A stretch of DNA of 64,000 nucleotides, taken from Bacteroides intestinalis DSM 17393 (GTDB taxonomy: Bacteria > Bacteroidota > Bacteroidia > Bacteroidales > Bacteroidaceae). Positions 15,913 through 24,642 of the stretch are shown here, in pieces; the stretch's first letter is position 1; the number at the start of each line of letters is the position of its first letter. The notes below the pieces were generated by a model, which was not told the DNA's origin, made no database searches, and was given only the letters and a program-made list of their open reading frames with translations. Both the position numbers and the translations under genes were made by a program. The stretch covers positions 1,054,001 to 1,118,000 of the forward strand of contig NZ_ABJL02000007.1 in assembly GCF_000172175.1 (NCBI RefSeq). Direction: 5' to 3'.

Positions 15913-16995
15913 ATGAAAATCCTCGCTATCAATCCCGGTTCTACTTCAACGAAGATTGCGGTATATGAAGACACAACTCCGCTTCTGGTGCGTAACATCC
16001 GCCATTCGGTAGGAGAACTTTCCCATTTTCCTCGTGTCATCGACCAGTTTGAGTTCCGCAAGAATCTGGTGATAGAAGCCCTGAAGGAGAATGGTATTCC
16101 TTTTGAATTTGATGCCATCGTAGGGCGTGGAGGATTGTTGAAACCCATTCCGGGTGGAGTATATGAAGTGAATGATGCCATGCTGGACGACATTGCCCAT
16201 GCCATGCGCAGTCATGCCTGTAACTTGGGGTGTCTCATTGCTGCCGAACTGGCTGCATTGCTTCCCGGTTGCCGGGCTTTCATTGCTGATCCCGGTGTAG
16301 TGGATGAATTGGATGAGATAGCTCGCATCACAGGTTCGCCCCTGATGCCGCGCATCACCATCTGGCATGCGCTGAATCAGCGAGCCATTGCCCGCCGCTA
16401 TGCTGCCGAACTTACAACCGCTTCTCCCGACCATCCGGTCCGCTACGAAGACCTGAATCTTATAATCTGCCATTTGGGTGGCGGCATATCCGTTGGCGCT
16501 CATAATCACGGTCGCTGCATCGACGTGAACAATGCGCTTGATGGTGAAGGCCCTTTCTCCCCCGAGCGGGCGGGGACGTTGCCTGCCGGCCCATTGATTG
16601 ATCTTTGTTACTCCCATCGTTTCAGGAAGGATGAATTGAAGAAGCGTATTTCCGGTCATGCCGGTCTGGCGGCACATCTGGGCACTACGGATATACCTGC
16701 TATTATCAAGTCCATAGAAGGTGGAGATACGAAAGCGGAACTGGTGCTGAATGCTATGATTTATCAGGTTGCCAAAAGTGTGGGTGCCGCCGCTGTTGTG
16801 CTTTACGGTAAAGTAGATGCCATCTTGCTGACGGGCGGCATAGCCCATTCAGAGTATGTCATTTCCCGTTTGAAGGAACGGGTTTCTTTCCTTGCTCCGG
16901 TGCATGTCTATCCCGGGGAAGATGAACTGGAGGCACTTGCTGTGAATGTTTTGGGAGCATTGCGCGGGGAGTTGCCGATACAGGTTTATAAGTGA
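15913..16995 (+). CDS. buk: Butyrate kinase
   Basis: The 360-residue protein is an acetate/butyrate kinase family (ASKHA fold) member: LAINPGSTSTKIAVYE at the N-terminus, GRGGLLKPIPGGVYEVN, ADPGVVDELDEIARITGSP, and ICHLGGGISVGAHNHGRCIDVNNALDGEGPFSPERAGTLP. It transfers phosphate from butyryl-phosphate (or isobutyryl-/isovaleryl-phosphate) to ADP. It is preceded by ptb in the same operon. The spacer between them is a short AAATTGTAA-type repeat. Confidence 0.95.
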   Translation: MKILAINPGSTSTKIAVYEDTTPLLVRNIRHSVGELSHFPRVIDQFEFRKNLVIEALKENGIPFEFDAIVGRGGLLKPIPGGVYEVNDAMLDDIAHAMRSHACNLGCLIAAELAALLPGCRAFIADPGVVDELDEIARITGSPLMPRITIWHALNQRAIARRYAAELTTASPDHPVRYEDLNLIICHLGGGISVGAHNHGRCIDVNNALDGEGPFSPERAGTLPAGPLIDLCYSHRFRKDELKKRISGHAGLAAHLGTTDIPAIIKSIEGGDTKAELVLNAMIYQVAKSVGAAAVVLYGKVDAILLTGGIAHSEYVISRLKERVSFLAPVHVYPGEDELEALAVNVLGALRGELPIQVYK

Positions 16996-17057
16996 TAATT
17001 AAAGATACGAACCCAACGATTGTTTTCATTCCATGAAGATTCTGCTTACCCCAAATG

Positions 17058-17181
17058 GTAACTCCATTTACACGCCGAGGTAAAGGCCGTTACATACCGA
17101 GGTAAAGAGCGTTACAATAGGTGGTAAAGGTCGTTACATCCTGCGGTAAATGCTTTTACATCTTGCGGTAAATGATCGGTA
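17058..17181. repeat. Array of GTAA-N6-TTAC dyads at exactly 22-bp spacing
   Basis: Five perfect GTAA-N6-TTAC dyads begin at 17058, 17080, 17102, 17124 and 17146. A sixth unit at 17168 keeps only its left half. The 6-nt centres differ (CTCCAT, AGGCCG, AGAGCG, AGGTCG, ATGCTT), while the 8-nt linkers are related. The period is close to two helical turns. The array lies between the convergent 3' ends of buk and a susD-like gene. Confidence 0.9.
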
Positions 17182-17203
17182 AATGTAATGCACTGATAGA
17201 AAA

Positions 17204-17240
17204 GGAGTAAAGCCCCCCAAATGACTTTACTCCTTCCAAT
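17204..17240 (+). terminator. Terminator after buk
   Basis: GGAGTAAAG (17204-17212) pairs with CTTTACTCC (17225-17233), with a 12-nt loop holding a C6 run. A pyrimidine-rich stretch follows. It lies 3' of the dyad array, so the buk transcript would include the array. Confidence 0.65.
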
Positions 17241-17314
17241 CTTTTTCCCTCGTAACTAATACGGAGAAAACACCACTAATCAAAATTCTATACCTTGGTT
17301 TTCTTTTATTAGGA

Positions 17315-18940
17315 TTAGAAATTGTTCTTTCCGGTATCCCACCAAAGACGGGTACCACCAGTATCCAGACCGCCTAACTTGCTAACCAATGCATCATATA
17401 ACGGCTTGTTGTTCGTAATATAGTCTTGGTTGAAGAATACACGACGGATCATATCATCTGTACTAATGGCGTTACTACTGTTATTTACTACTACTTTGAA
17501 GAGTTTCGGATAGCCGGTGCGGCGTTGTTCTGCCCAAGCCTCGCAACCTTCGGGGTAGATAGCCAACCACTTTTGGGTGATGATTCTTTCCAGTTTTGTT
17601 TCATTATCGGCGGTATTATCCCATTTTGGAGTGATACTGGTAGTTGCTTTGGCATCAAAGTTCTTATCGAATGTATCTACGTAATCAGCAGGAGTGTTTT
17701 CACTTTCCAAATATTCACTTACGCCACTGGCATCCCATTGTGCAAAGGAAGTAGTGACACCTTGTTTGTAGCAACTCTCCACGTCTTCAGACGTGAAGCC
17801 TCTCAAGGCAGCTTCTGCGCGAAGGAACCATACCTCGGCAGCAGCCATTACTATAATCTTGCTACTGGTGGTGATGGTGGTTCGTGAGTGGGTGGAGTAA
17901 CGGTTGTCTCCTACACCTGTTCCCTGGCGCACACCTTTAAACTTGCCTTCGATGCTGGTCAGTTGTTTCACACCCGCCACAGTTTGCGTGATGTTGCCAT
18001 CATTGTCTCTACCATCTTGTGCGGCACTGAAGTAGGACTTCAAGCGCGGGTCGTCATATCCTTTCAGGAAAGACTCCAGGCTGGCGTTCATAAATACTTC
18101 TCCCCAACCGGAAACACCACCCAGCGGGTTGCGGATTCCATATTGGCCTACTGTCTCGTTAGATGTTTCCAATACACCGCCATTCTGTGCGTCTAATGCA
18201 GCCTGAGCTTGTTCTTTGGCTAAGTCGGGATCCACATTGGATACACGCATTGCCAGACGCAAACGGAGAGAGTTGGCAAACTTCAACCATTGTGCAGGCG
18301 TGCGTTTGCCTTCCGGCATCATGAAGTCGGCGCTTTCAAAAGATACGCCGCCTTTATAGTCCTTCAGAATATTGATGGCTGTTGCCAGGTCTTCGAAGAA
18401 ACGCTTGTAAACTTCCTGCTGGGACTGGGGAGTTTGTGCGGCAGTGCCGAAACCGTCATAAAGAATAGGACCATAATAGTCGCTTACACGATGGAGGAGG
18501 GTTACTTTCAGCACTTTGGTAAGAGCATGATACAAGGGCCAGTCTTCGGCTGTGTTCAACTCTTCGGAATCAGCGATGGAAGGCATGACGTTGCCGTAGG
18601 AATAGGTCCACATGGCGCTTGTCCAACCATTGTTCAGATTGTAGGTAGAGTTGTTCTGGTTGAACGCACCATTCATGTCGTGGAAGAATCCGCCATACAT
18701 ATCGGCTACCAGGTTCTGTATCACTTGATATTGCCAGTCGGTTCCTTCTACACCCGTCTGGTAAATAATACCTTTTTGGATGGTAGAGAAAGGTACTAGG
18801 TTAGTCTGGTTGTCATATTTCTGCAAATCGTCTGTATAAGCTCCTTTTGTATCGTTGAATCCGGCAAAATTATCGGTGCAGGATGAAAGACTTAAAAGTC
18901 CACCCAAAAGTAGTACGGCTGTATATTTTATCTTATTCAT
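17315..18940 (-). CDS. SusD/RagB-like outer-membrane lipoprotein
   Basis: The 541-residue protein has a signal peptide and lipobox (LLSLSSC) and the features of the second SusD-like family: LPLYHALTKVLKVTLLHRVSDYYGPILY, an FFEDLATAINIL stretch, LKFANSLRLRLAMRVSNVDPDLA, and late WLAIYPEGCEAWAEQRRTGYPKL. SusD-like lipoproteins lie on the cell surface and bind the nutrient over their SusC partner. The susC homologue is 12 bases upstream. No glycoside hydrolase is near, so the ligand is unknown. Confidence 0.93.
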   Translation of the reverse strand: MNKIKYTAVLLLGGLLSLSSCTDNFAGFNDTKGAYTDDLQKYDNQTNLVPFSTIQKGIIYQTGVEGTDWQYQVIQNLVADMYGGFFHDMNGAFNQNNSTYNLNNGWTSAMWTYSYGNVMPSIADSEELNTAEDWPLYHALTKVLKVTLLHRVSDYYGPILYDGFGTAAQTPQSQQEVYKRFFEDLATAINILKDYKGGVSFESADFMMPEGKRTPAQWLKFANSLRLRLAMRVSNVDPDLAKEQAQAALDAQNGGVLETSNETVGQYGIRNPLGGVSGWGEVFMNASLESFLKGYDDPRLKSYFSAAQDGRDNDGNITQTVAGVKQLTSIEGKFKGVRQGTGVGDNRYSTHSRTTITTSSKIIVMAAAEVWFLRAEAALRGFTSEDVESCYKQGVTTSFAQWDASGVSEYLESENTPADYVDTFDKNFDAKATTSITPKWDNTADNETKLERIITQKWLAIYPEGCEAWAEQRRTGYPKLFKVVVNNSSNAISTDDMIRRVFFNQDYITNNKPLYDALVSKLGGLDTGGTRLWWDTGKNNF

Positions 18941-18952
18941 ATCGTTCAGGTG

Positions 18953-21900
18953 TTAGAAAGTGAGTTTAATATTGAATCCAATGTTTCTCGTTGAAGGCAT
19001 ACCATAGGTATCCAAACCTTGGTTATCATTACCTACGGACATTGTTGCGTCCGGGTCGAACGGGGCATCTTTGTAGATGAAGAACAGATTGCGGGCCACC
19101 AGTGAGAGGTCTACACCTTTGATGAATCCTGTCTTTTCGAGCATCTGCTGCGGGAAGGAGTAGCCCAATGACAGCTCACGCAAGCGGATGTTAGTTCCAT
19201 CATATCTGTAGAATTCGGTAGTACCGTTACCGCGGTCGCCTACCATTTGATAGAAACCTTGTACGTTCTTGATTTCCTGACCTTCCAGCATGTAGCGCTT
19301 TGCTGCGCGTGCATCACCGGTTGCTTTGCTTACACCTGCATAATCCAGACCGGCTTGCGTCAGTGAGATAACGTCGCCACCCATGCGGGTATCAATCAGG
19401 AAGTAAAGTGAGAAACCTTTATAAGTCAGAGTATTGCTCCAGCCAAGGGTCCAGTCGGGATTGAAGTTACCAATCTTGGCAGCCTTGTCAGTGGTTACCT
19501 GCGGCAGGCCGGCTTTTTTGTTCTCATTACCATCTTTGTCCGTTGCCGGCTCCAAAAGAATTTTGCCGCTTTCATCGCGTACAAATACGTTGCCGTAGAT
19601 GTCGCCCAATGAACCACCTTCTACAACCATCATCTTATAAGGCATACTTACGTTGCCGGAAGCATACTGGAAACTGGGTGTTCCGCCCAGAGATACAATT
19701 TCATTCTTATTGGTAGCGAAGTTGAATTGAGTTTTCCAACGGAAGTTATCGTTCATCAGCGGAGTGGCTCCTACAGTGACTTCAATACCGGTATTGCGAA
19801 TCTTACCTGCATTAATCCAACGGAAACGGCGCTTTTCGGCAGTCGTGTTCACCCGGATCAATTGGTTCTTGGTATCGGTGCGATAGAACGTAAAGTCGAA
19901 ATCCAAGCGACTGTTGAAGAATCTCCACTCGGTACCAAATTCGATAGAGGTACTGATTTCCGGTTTTAGGTCTTCGGCAAAGTAATAGTCGATAGGATTG
20001 ACTACGCCACCGGCTGTAATAGTCTGTGCCGGGCTGGTGATGCCGATGGGAAGGTCGTTACCTACTTGTGCCCAAGATGCGCGGACTTTACCGAAGCTGA
20101 TCCATGACGGGAGGTTGAGTGTCTGGTTCAAAATCCAGGATACACCTACTGAGGGGTAGAAGAAACCGGAACCTTCGCTCTTCGTGTTGGCCAGTGTAGA
20201 CGACCAGTCGTTACGGGCGGTCAGGTCTAAGTAAAGGCTTTCTTTCCAGCCGATTTGTGCTGTTGCAAAGAGGGATTGGATGGTGCGTCTTTGATCGTTC
20301 AGTTCGTCGATGAAGGAAGTTCCGGCGCCGCCCAGATTCATGTTGGCGACTGTAAATACGTTTGCTTTGTACAAGCCGGATTTTCCGGAGTCGAGGCTTA
20401 GTGAGTTCACTTTCGTAGTGTTGATGCTGCTACCGATGGCTGCATTCAGTGACCAGTCGTTCCAGGTTTTGTTGAACATTGCCATCACGTCGCCGTACAT
20501 CATGAATTCCTGACGGTTCAGCTTGATGTAACGTCCGTTTTCGTGGGCTACATCGGCTGCTGTACCGGCGTACATTTTCTGGTCGTAGTTATCGTTGATA
20601 TAATCTACATTGCCACGTGCCTGGATGGTGAACCAGTCGTTTACCTTCAGGTTGGCGCTCAGTGAAGCCATTGTGCGGAAGCGTCTGTCGTTGCTGGTAA
20701 CTCTGTTGTTTAACCAATAAGGGTTCTGAGTGAAACCACTAATGTCTGTATACCAGTTCTGTAAGGGCATAGCTCTGTTGGCATCATATCTTTCGAAACC
20801 GTTGTTGTCGCGGTAAACACTCATGTCTTCGCCACGCGGAAAGGAATATAAACCTACCAATGGGTTCATATAGTAACCACCGGAAGTAGGGCGGTTCTTG
20901 ATTTTCTGGGTCATCAGGTTCACGTTGGCATCCAGTGTCAAGCGTTCGTTGAAGAGGGAAGCTGTTTCGCGGAAAGTGATGTTGTGCTTCTGAAGTTTGT
21001 TTACATCAACAATGCCGCTGGCGGTGGTGTTGGCATAAGAGAAGTAGGTTTGCATCTTTTCTTTTCCTGCTGTGACGGATAAGGAGTTTGTGGCTGTCAC
21101 TCCGTTACTGAAATAGTCGCCCACATTGTCATAAGCTTTCATACTTGCGTTTTCTGCGCCCCAACTGGTTTCGCCACTGGCGCCGTATCTGTTTTGGAAT
21201 TCGGGCAGGCTGATGGCATGGTCTACAGTGAGGTTGGAAGAGAAGGTGATGCGTTGCATGCCGGCTTTTCCTTTCTTAGTAGTGATAAGGATTACACCAT
21301 TAGCAGCTTGCGAACCGTAAAGAGCGGCAGCGGAAGCACCTTTCAGGATGCTCATGCTTTCAATGTCGTCTGGATTGAGGTTGGAGATACCGTCACCGGA
21401 GTCGCGGTTACCGGTATCATTATTGCCACCCATGGCGGAAAAGGCTTGTTCTGATGTGTTATTCAGCATAGGCACACCATCAATGACATATAATGGCTGG
21501 TTATTACCGTCGGCGTTGGCAGAACGAATACCACGGATGGAAACCTTGGCAGAACCCCCTAAACCGGAGGAGTTGCGTGTAATAGATACACCGGCGGTTT
21601 TTCCGGCCAATGCATTAATCATATTCGGATCTTTGGCACGTGTCAGTTCGTCGCCGCCCACCTGTTGGGTTGAGTAAGTCAGTGAAGCAGCTTTTTTCTT
21701 GATACCCATAGCGGTTACTACAACCGTTTCCAGTGACAGGGCTTCTTCCTGCATCTGTACATTGAGAGTTTGCTGCCCGTTGAGAGCAATCGTTACAGGC
21801 TGGTATCCGATAAAGCTGATAACCAGCGTTGCATTGGTTGGAGTGTTTAGTGTAAACTCACCGTCTATATTGGTAATGCAACCGTTTGTAGTTCCTTTTT

Positions 21901-22378
21901 CCACGACATTGGCACCGATAATGGGCTCACCTTTCGTATCGGTAACAACACCTTTCACAGAGATATTCTCTTGTTGTACGGCAGTAATGATTTCACTTGC
22001 CTTTTCATTTTGTTTGGTCAGCACAATATTCTTGCCTTCCATTACATATCTGATGTCGGTACCATTAAAGATTTCGTCCAAAACTTCGGACACCGGTTGA
22101 TTGTCTGCATCTATATTTACGGTGCGGCGCACGTCCACACTTTTCTTATTGTAGACAAACAAATATTCGGTCTGAGCCTCGATTTTATCGAGGATTTCGC
22201 CTACTCGTAACTCAGAACGGGGGATGCTGATTCTTGCACTCTGAGAGTAGGTAGCGTGGCTGTATGCCTGGAACGTTACAAACAAAAGAAGGAATAGTGT
22301 GATCTTCATAGTTCGTAATATTTGCTTAAATACTAAACTTTTTGGGCAAAAAAGCCCATTCAAAGAAATTTTTCTCAT
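18953..22378 (-). CDS. SusC/RagA-family TonB-linked outer-membrane protein with STN domain
   Basis: The 1141-residue protein has an N-terminal extension, a signal segment (MKITLFLLLFVTFQAYSHATYSQ from residue 24), an STN domain (EILDKIEAQTEYLFVYNKKSV...), a carboxypeptidase-regulatory-like domain (VKGVVTDTKGEPIIGANVVEKGT), a TonB-box-like stretch (ETVVVTAMGIKKK), a plug and a beta barrel ending NIGFNIKLTF. The STN domain is what couples such receptors to FecR anti-sigma factors, and a FecR and an ECF sigma factor lie just upstream. The true start could be residue 1 or 24. Confidence 0.95.
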   Translation of the reverse strand: MRKISLNGLFCPKSLVFKQILRTMKITLFLLLFVTFQAYSHATYSQSARISIPRSELRVGEILDKIEAQTEYLFVYNKKSVDVRRTVNIDADNQPVSEVLDEIFNGTDIRYVMEGKNIVLTKQNEKASEIITAVQQENISVKGVVTDTKGEPIIGANVVEKGTTNGCITNIDGEFTLNTPTNATLVISFIGYQPVTIALNGQQTLNVQMQEEALSLETVVVTAMGIKKKAASLTYSTQQVGGDELTRAKDPNMINALAGKTAGVSITRNSSGLGGSAKVSIRGIRSANADGNNQPLYVIDGVPMLNNTSEQAFSAMGGNNDTGNRDSGDGISNLNPDDIESMSILKGASAAALYGSQAANGVILITTKKGKAGMQRITFSSNLTVDHAISLPEFQNRYGASGETSWGAENASMKAYDNVGDYFSNGVTATNSLSVTAGKEKMQTYFSYANTTASGIVDVNKLQKHNITFRETASLFNERLTLDANVNLMTQKIKNRPTSGGYYMNPLVGLYSFPRGEDMSVYRDNNGFERYDANRAMPLQNWYTDISGFTQNPYWLNNRVTSNDRRFRTMASLSANLKVNDWFTIQARGNVDYINDNYDQKMYAGTAADVAHENGRYIKLNRQEFMMYGDVMAMFNKTWNDWSLNAAIGSSINTTKVNSLSLDSGKSGLYKANVFTVANMNLGGAGTSFIDELNDQRRTIQSLFATAQIGWKESLYLDLTARNDWSSTLANTKSEGSGFFYPSVGVSWILNQTLNLPSWISFGKVRASWAQVGNDLPIGITSPAQTITAGGVVNPIDYYFAEDLKPEISTSIEFGTEWRFFNSRLDFDFTFYRTDTKNQLIRVNTTAEKRRFRWINAGKIRNTGIEVTVGATPLMNDNFRWKTQFNFATNKNEIVSLGGTPSFQYASGNVSMPYKMMVVEGGSLGDIYGNVFVRDESGKILLEPATDKDGNENKKAGLPQVTTDKAAKIGNFNPDWTLGWSNTLTYKGFSLYFLIDTRMGGDVISLTQAGLDYAGVSKATGDARAAKRYMLEGQEIKNVQGFYQMVGDRGNGTTEFYRYDGTNIRLRELSLGYSFPQQMLEKTGFIKGVDLSLVARNLFFIYKDAPFDPDATMSVGNDNQGLDTYGMPSTRNIGFNIKLTF

Positions 22379-22470
22379 ATCTTTGTAATGTGTTAAGTTA
22401 ATAAATTGATTAAGGTCGATTTTTGACTGTTTCGGATCGGAAAGTATGGGGGTACTTTCCGATCTTTTTT
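22378..22470 (+). ncRNA. Possible antisense small RNA over the susC leader
   Basis: On the plus strand, opposite the susC start, TATCTTTG (22378-22385) is an exact -7 box. About 50 nt on, GATCGGAAAGTA (22435-22446) pairs perfectly with TACTTTCCGATC (22453-22464) and is followed by six T's, which is an intrinsic terminator in plus orientation only. A transcript of about 80 nt would be complementary to the susC 5' leader. No good -33 box was found. Small cis-antisense RNAs of this kind are known next to susC genes in Bacteroides loci with ECF sigma/anti-sigma control. Confidence 0.5.
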
Positions 22471-22565
22471 GTGGGGGTAATTAGTAGACTGTTTCTTCTA
22501 TTTCATAATGCTTTTCTATTTAAGGGGTTAGTACTAAATTTTAAGGTTTTATCTTTGATATCAAA

Positions 22566-23501
22566 TTATTTCTCGTAAATAAAAATCGAGTCTTTTTCTT
22601 CATTGATGCTGAACTCAAAAGGATGATCTTTTGAAATGGTTCGAAGAATATGCTCTACGCCGTCCTGCTCGCGGAATTTTCCGGTGCAACTATCATAATT
22701 CAGCAGTTTGGGGTCGGAAACGGTTATTTTTACATTATAGTATTTTTCAAGTTTGGTAAGGATGCAGCTGAACGGTACATCATCAAAGCAATATAATCCT
22801 TCTTTCCACCGTAAGTATTCATAAGAAGGAAGTATAACCTTTTTGCATTTCCCGTCATAGTTTCCAAAGAATTCATCTTTTTGCAAACGGGTGATGACTT
22901 TGTTGTTATTGGCGGGATAAATGTCTACAATACCTTCTACGAGGGTAGTTTCGAATTCTTTACTGTCTTTATAGGCACAAACATTGAAGCAGGTACCTAC
23001 TACCTTTACTTTATTCATTTCGGTGTGTACATAGAAGGGGATATCTTTATTCTTTGCTACTTCAAAGTAGGCTTCACCATCCAGTTCCACATTTCTTTCA
23101 CGACGTCCGAAGTTGGAAGCATAAGTTAATGTAGATTGTGCATTCAACCATACGCGTGTACCGTCAGCAAGGGTGATTTGTGCACGCTGTCCGGCAGGGA
23201 CAGTAATGGTTTGCGGTTGGGCGAGTTTATTATAGAGGTAATCGTTTGTCATGAAGTAGCCGCATACACCTATGATGATAACGGCAGCTATGCGCATTCC
23301 CCATTTGAGTATCGGAGCCAGACGGAATGTCTTTTTCTTGCTGCTCTGTCTGTCAGAGAATAGGGCCACATCAAATATCATACGCTCTTTCAGGAAAGCT
23401 TCTCGGTTTTCCTCCGAGGCTTCCACCCAATCAAGGATGCGCTTTTCTTCTTCAATGGTGGCAGTTCCTCTAAAATACTTATATAATAGTTCTTGATTCA
23501 T
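22566..23501 (-). CDS. FecR-family anti-sigma factor
   Basis: The 311-residue protein has a cytoplasmic N-terminal sigma-binding region (RILDWVEASEENREAFLKE), one membrane helix (about 68-88) and a periplasmic FecR domain (ITVPAGQRAQITLADGTRVWLNAQSTLTYASNF, RNVELDGEAYFEV) with a C-terminal DUF4974-like part. It would hold the ECF sigma factor until the STN domain of the SusC partner signals substrate. It lies between susC and the sigma gene on the same strand. Confidence 0.93.
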   Translation of the reverse strand: MNQELLYKYFRGTATIEEEKRILDWVEASEENREAFLKERMIFDVALFSDRQSSKKKTFRLAPILKWGMRIAAVIIIGVCGYFMTNDYLYNKLAQPQTITVPAGQRAQITLADGTRVWLNAQSTLTYASNFGRRERNVELDGEAYFEVAKNKDIPFYVHTEMNKVKVVGTCFNVCAYKDSKEFETTLVEGIVDIYPANNNKVITRLQKDEFFGNYDGKCKKVILPSYEYLRWKEGLYCFDDVPFSCILTKLEKYYNVKITVSDPKLLNYDSCTGKFREQDGVEHILRTISKDHPFEFSINEEKDSIFIYEK

Positions 23502-23635
23502 GACGTACTTAAATGGTTAATTAAATAAGGGAGGTTTTTCCTGTCCTTCTATAATTAATACAGATAAGTTCGTCACTACCCTAACGGGAAATGAAACTTT
23601 TTTTGTTTAATGAAATAATAAAGCTATTTACTGCA

Positions 23636-23833
23636 TCAATCTACTGCGTTGGGAATGATGGATACAATGTAGCATTCGTCCGAAGCTTCGGCTTTAAATA
23701 GATTGTAAGCAATGCCTATGGCTTCCTCCGGGGAGCTTGCTTCAATATTCTTGTTGACATTCAGGGTTTCAAAAATTTGTTCTCCCTCGATAAGCACGTA
23801 GTATATTATTACAATATATCTCATAACTACCAT
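23636..23833 (-). CDS. Small hypothetical protein (65 residues)
   Basis: This ORF lies between the FecR and sigma genes on their strand. It reads like a real small protein: a hydrophobic beta-like start (MRYIVIIYYVL, with a second Met at residue 5 as a possible start), then a charged helix (ASSPEEAIGIAYNLFKAEASDECY) and IVSIIPN. No family is recognised. Its position suggests a regulatory or accessory role in the sigma/anti-sigma circuit, but it could be unrelated. Confidence 0.5.
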   Translation of the reverse strand: MVVMRYIVIIYYVLIEGEQIFETLNVNKNIEASSPEEAIGIAYNLFKAEASDECYIVSIIPNAVD

Positions 23834-23913
23834 GTTTAATAGCCAGCAATATTACTGATGCTGCAAACATATGCCTTTTATTTATATTATCAAAGAAAAG
23901 CAGAAGAGTTTTA

Positions 23914-24474
23914 TCAGAGAAGAATAGAAGTCAGATAATCTTTTAGTTCCACACGAAGAATACGTAAAGCTTTAGTGATATGAAACTCCACTGTTTTGAG
24001 GGAAACGTTCAGTTGTTCCGCTATTCTTTTATTCGGTAGGTTGCTATAACGGCTGAGCATGAATATTTCGCGGCTTTGAGGTGGCATCTTTTCCAGAGCT
24101 TTATTTACGATGTGCTGTATTTCTGTGCTGAATATTTTGTCGGGTTCGCAATCCTTTAAAGTAGCAATGCGCAAGTCCAGTTCGCGCTGACGGTGCGAAT
24201 GCAGATCTTCCTCAATACGTAGACGTGTTTGTTCACGTTCCAGGTAGTTGAGAGCTTTATTCTTGATAATGGTAAGGAGCAGGGAATGCAAACCTTTATC
24301 TTCTTCCCAACGGTCGCGACATTCCCACAGAGAGATCATGGATTCCATTAAAATATCCTCTGCTTCTGCCCAACTTCTGGTATAGGAGTAGGCAAAGGCA
24401 AGGAATTTTTCCTGGTTCTCCCGAAAGAAACGAGAAAATAAATCCATAGTATGTAGGCTTCCAGCTAAAGGCAT
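23914..24474 (-). CDS. ECF-type RNA polymerase sigma factor
   Basis: The product has up to 186 residues, with a region 2 (FLAFAYSYTRSWAEAEDILMESMISLWECRDRW) and a region 4 helix-turn-helix (ALEKMPPQSREIFMLSRYSNLPNKRIAEQLNVSLKTVEFHITKALRILR), the Bacteroidetes sigma-70 family 1 pattern. The start may be Met10 (MDLFSRFF) rather than Met1. It should drive the downstream SusC/SusD genes when released by FecR. No housekeeping-type promoter was found on the minus strand upstream of susC, which fits sigma-specific control. Confidence 0.93.
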   Translation of the reverse strand: MPLAGSLHTMDLFSRFFRENQEKFLAFAYSYTRSWAEAEDILMESMISLWECRDRWEEDKGLHSLLLTIIKNKALNYLEREQTRLRIEEDLHSHRQRELDLRIATLKDCEPDKIFSTEIQHIVNKALEKMPPQSREIFMLSRYSNLPNKRIAEQLNVSLKTVEFHITKALRILRVELKDYLTSILL

Positions 24475-24590
24475 TTTTATATATTCTCTTTCTTATTTAA
24501 GGTTAATATTGTAAAGTAACATAATCTTTTCGGAATACGCAAAAGTATGAAAAGATTTTTCTGGTTTCCCTCTTTCTTTTTTGCAAAAAG

Positions 24591-24618
24591 AAAGCCCGGC
24601 GGATTTCCGTCGGGCTTT
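24591..24618 (-). terminator. Terminator after pnp
   Basis: AAAGCCCGGCGGA pairs with TCCGTCGGGCTTT with one G-U pair and a minimal loop, 25 nt past the pnp stop codon. Read on the minus strand it is followed by CTTTTT. Confidence 0.7.
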
Positions 24619-24642
24619 GTATACTAAAGAATAAGGAATTTC

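Noticed and set aside
17058..17181. The 22-bp repeats as a CRISPR array
   Set aside because: The conserved part is only eight bases per unit, spacers would be 8 nt, and there are no cas genes.
22435..22470. The hairpin upstream of susC as a terminator of the FecR gene
   Set aside because: On the minus strand no T run follows the stem; the T run lies on the plus side only.
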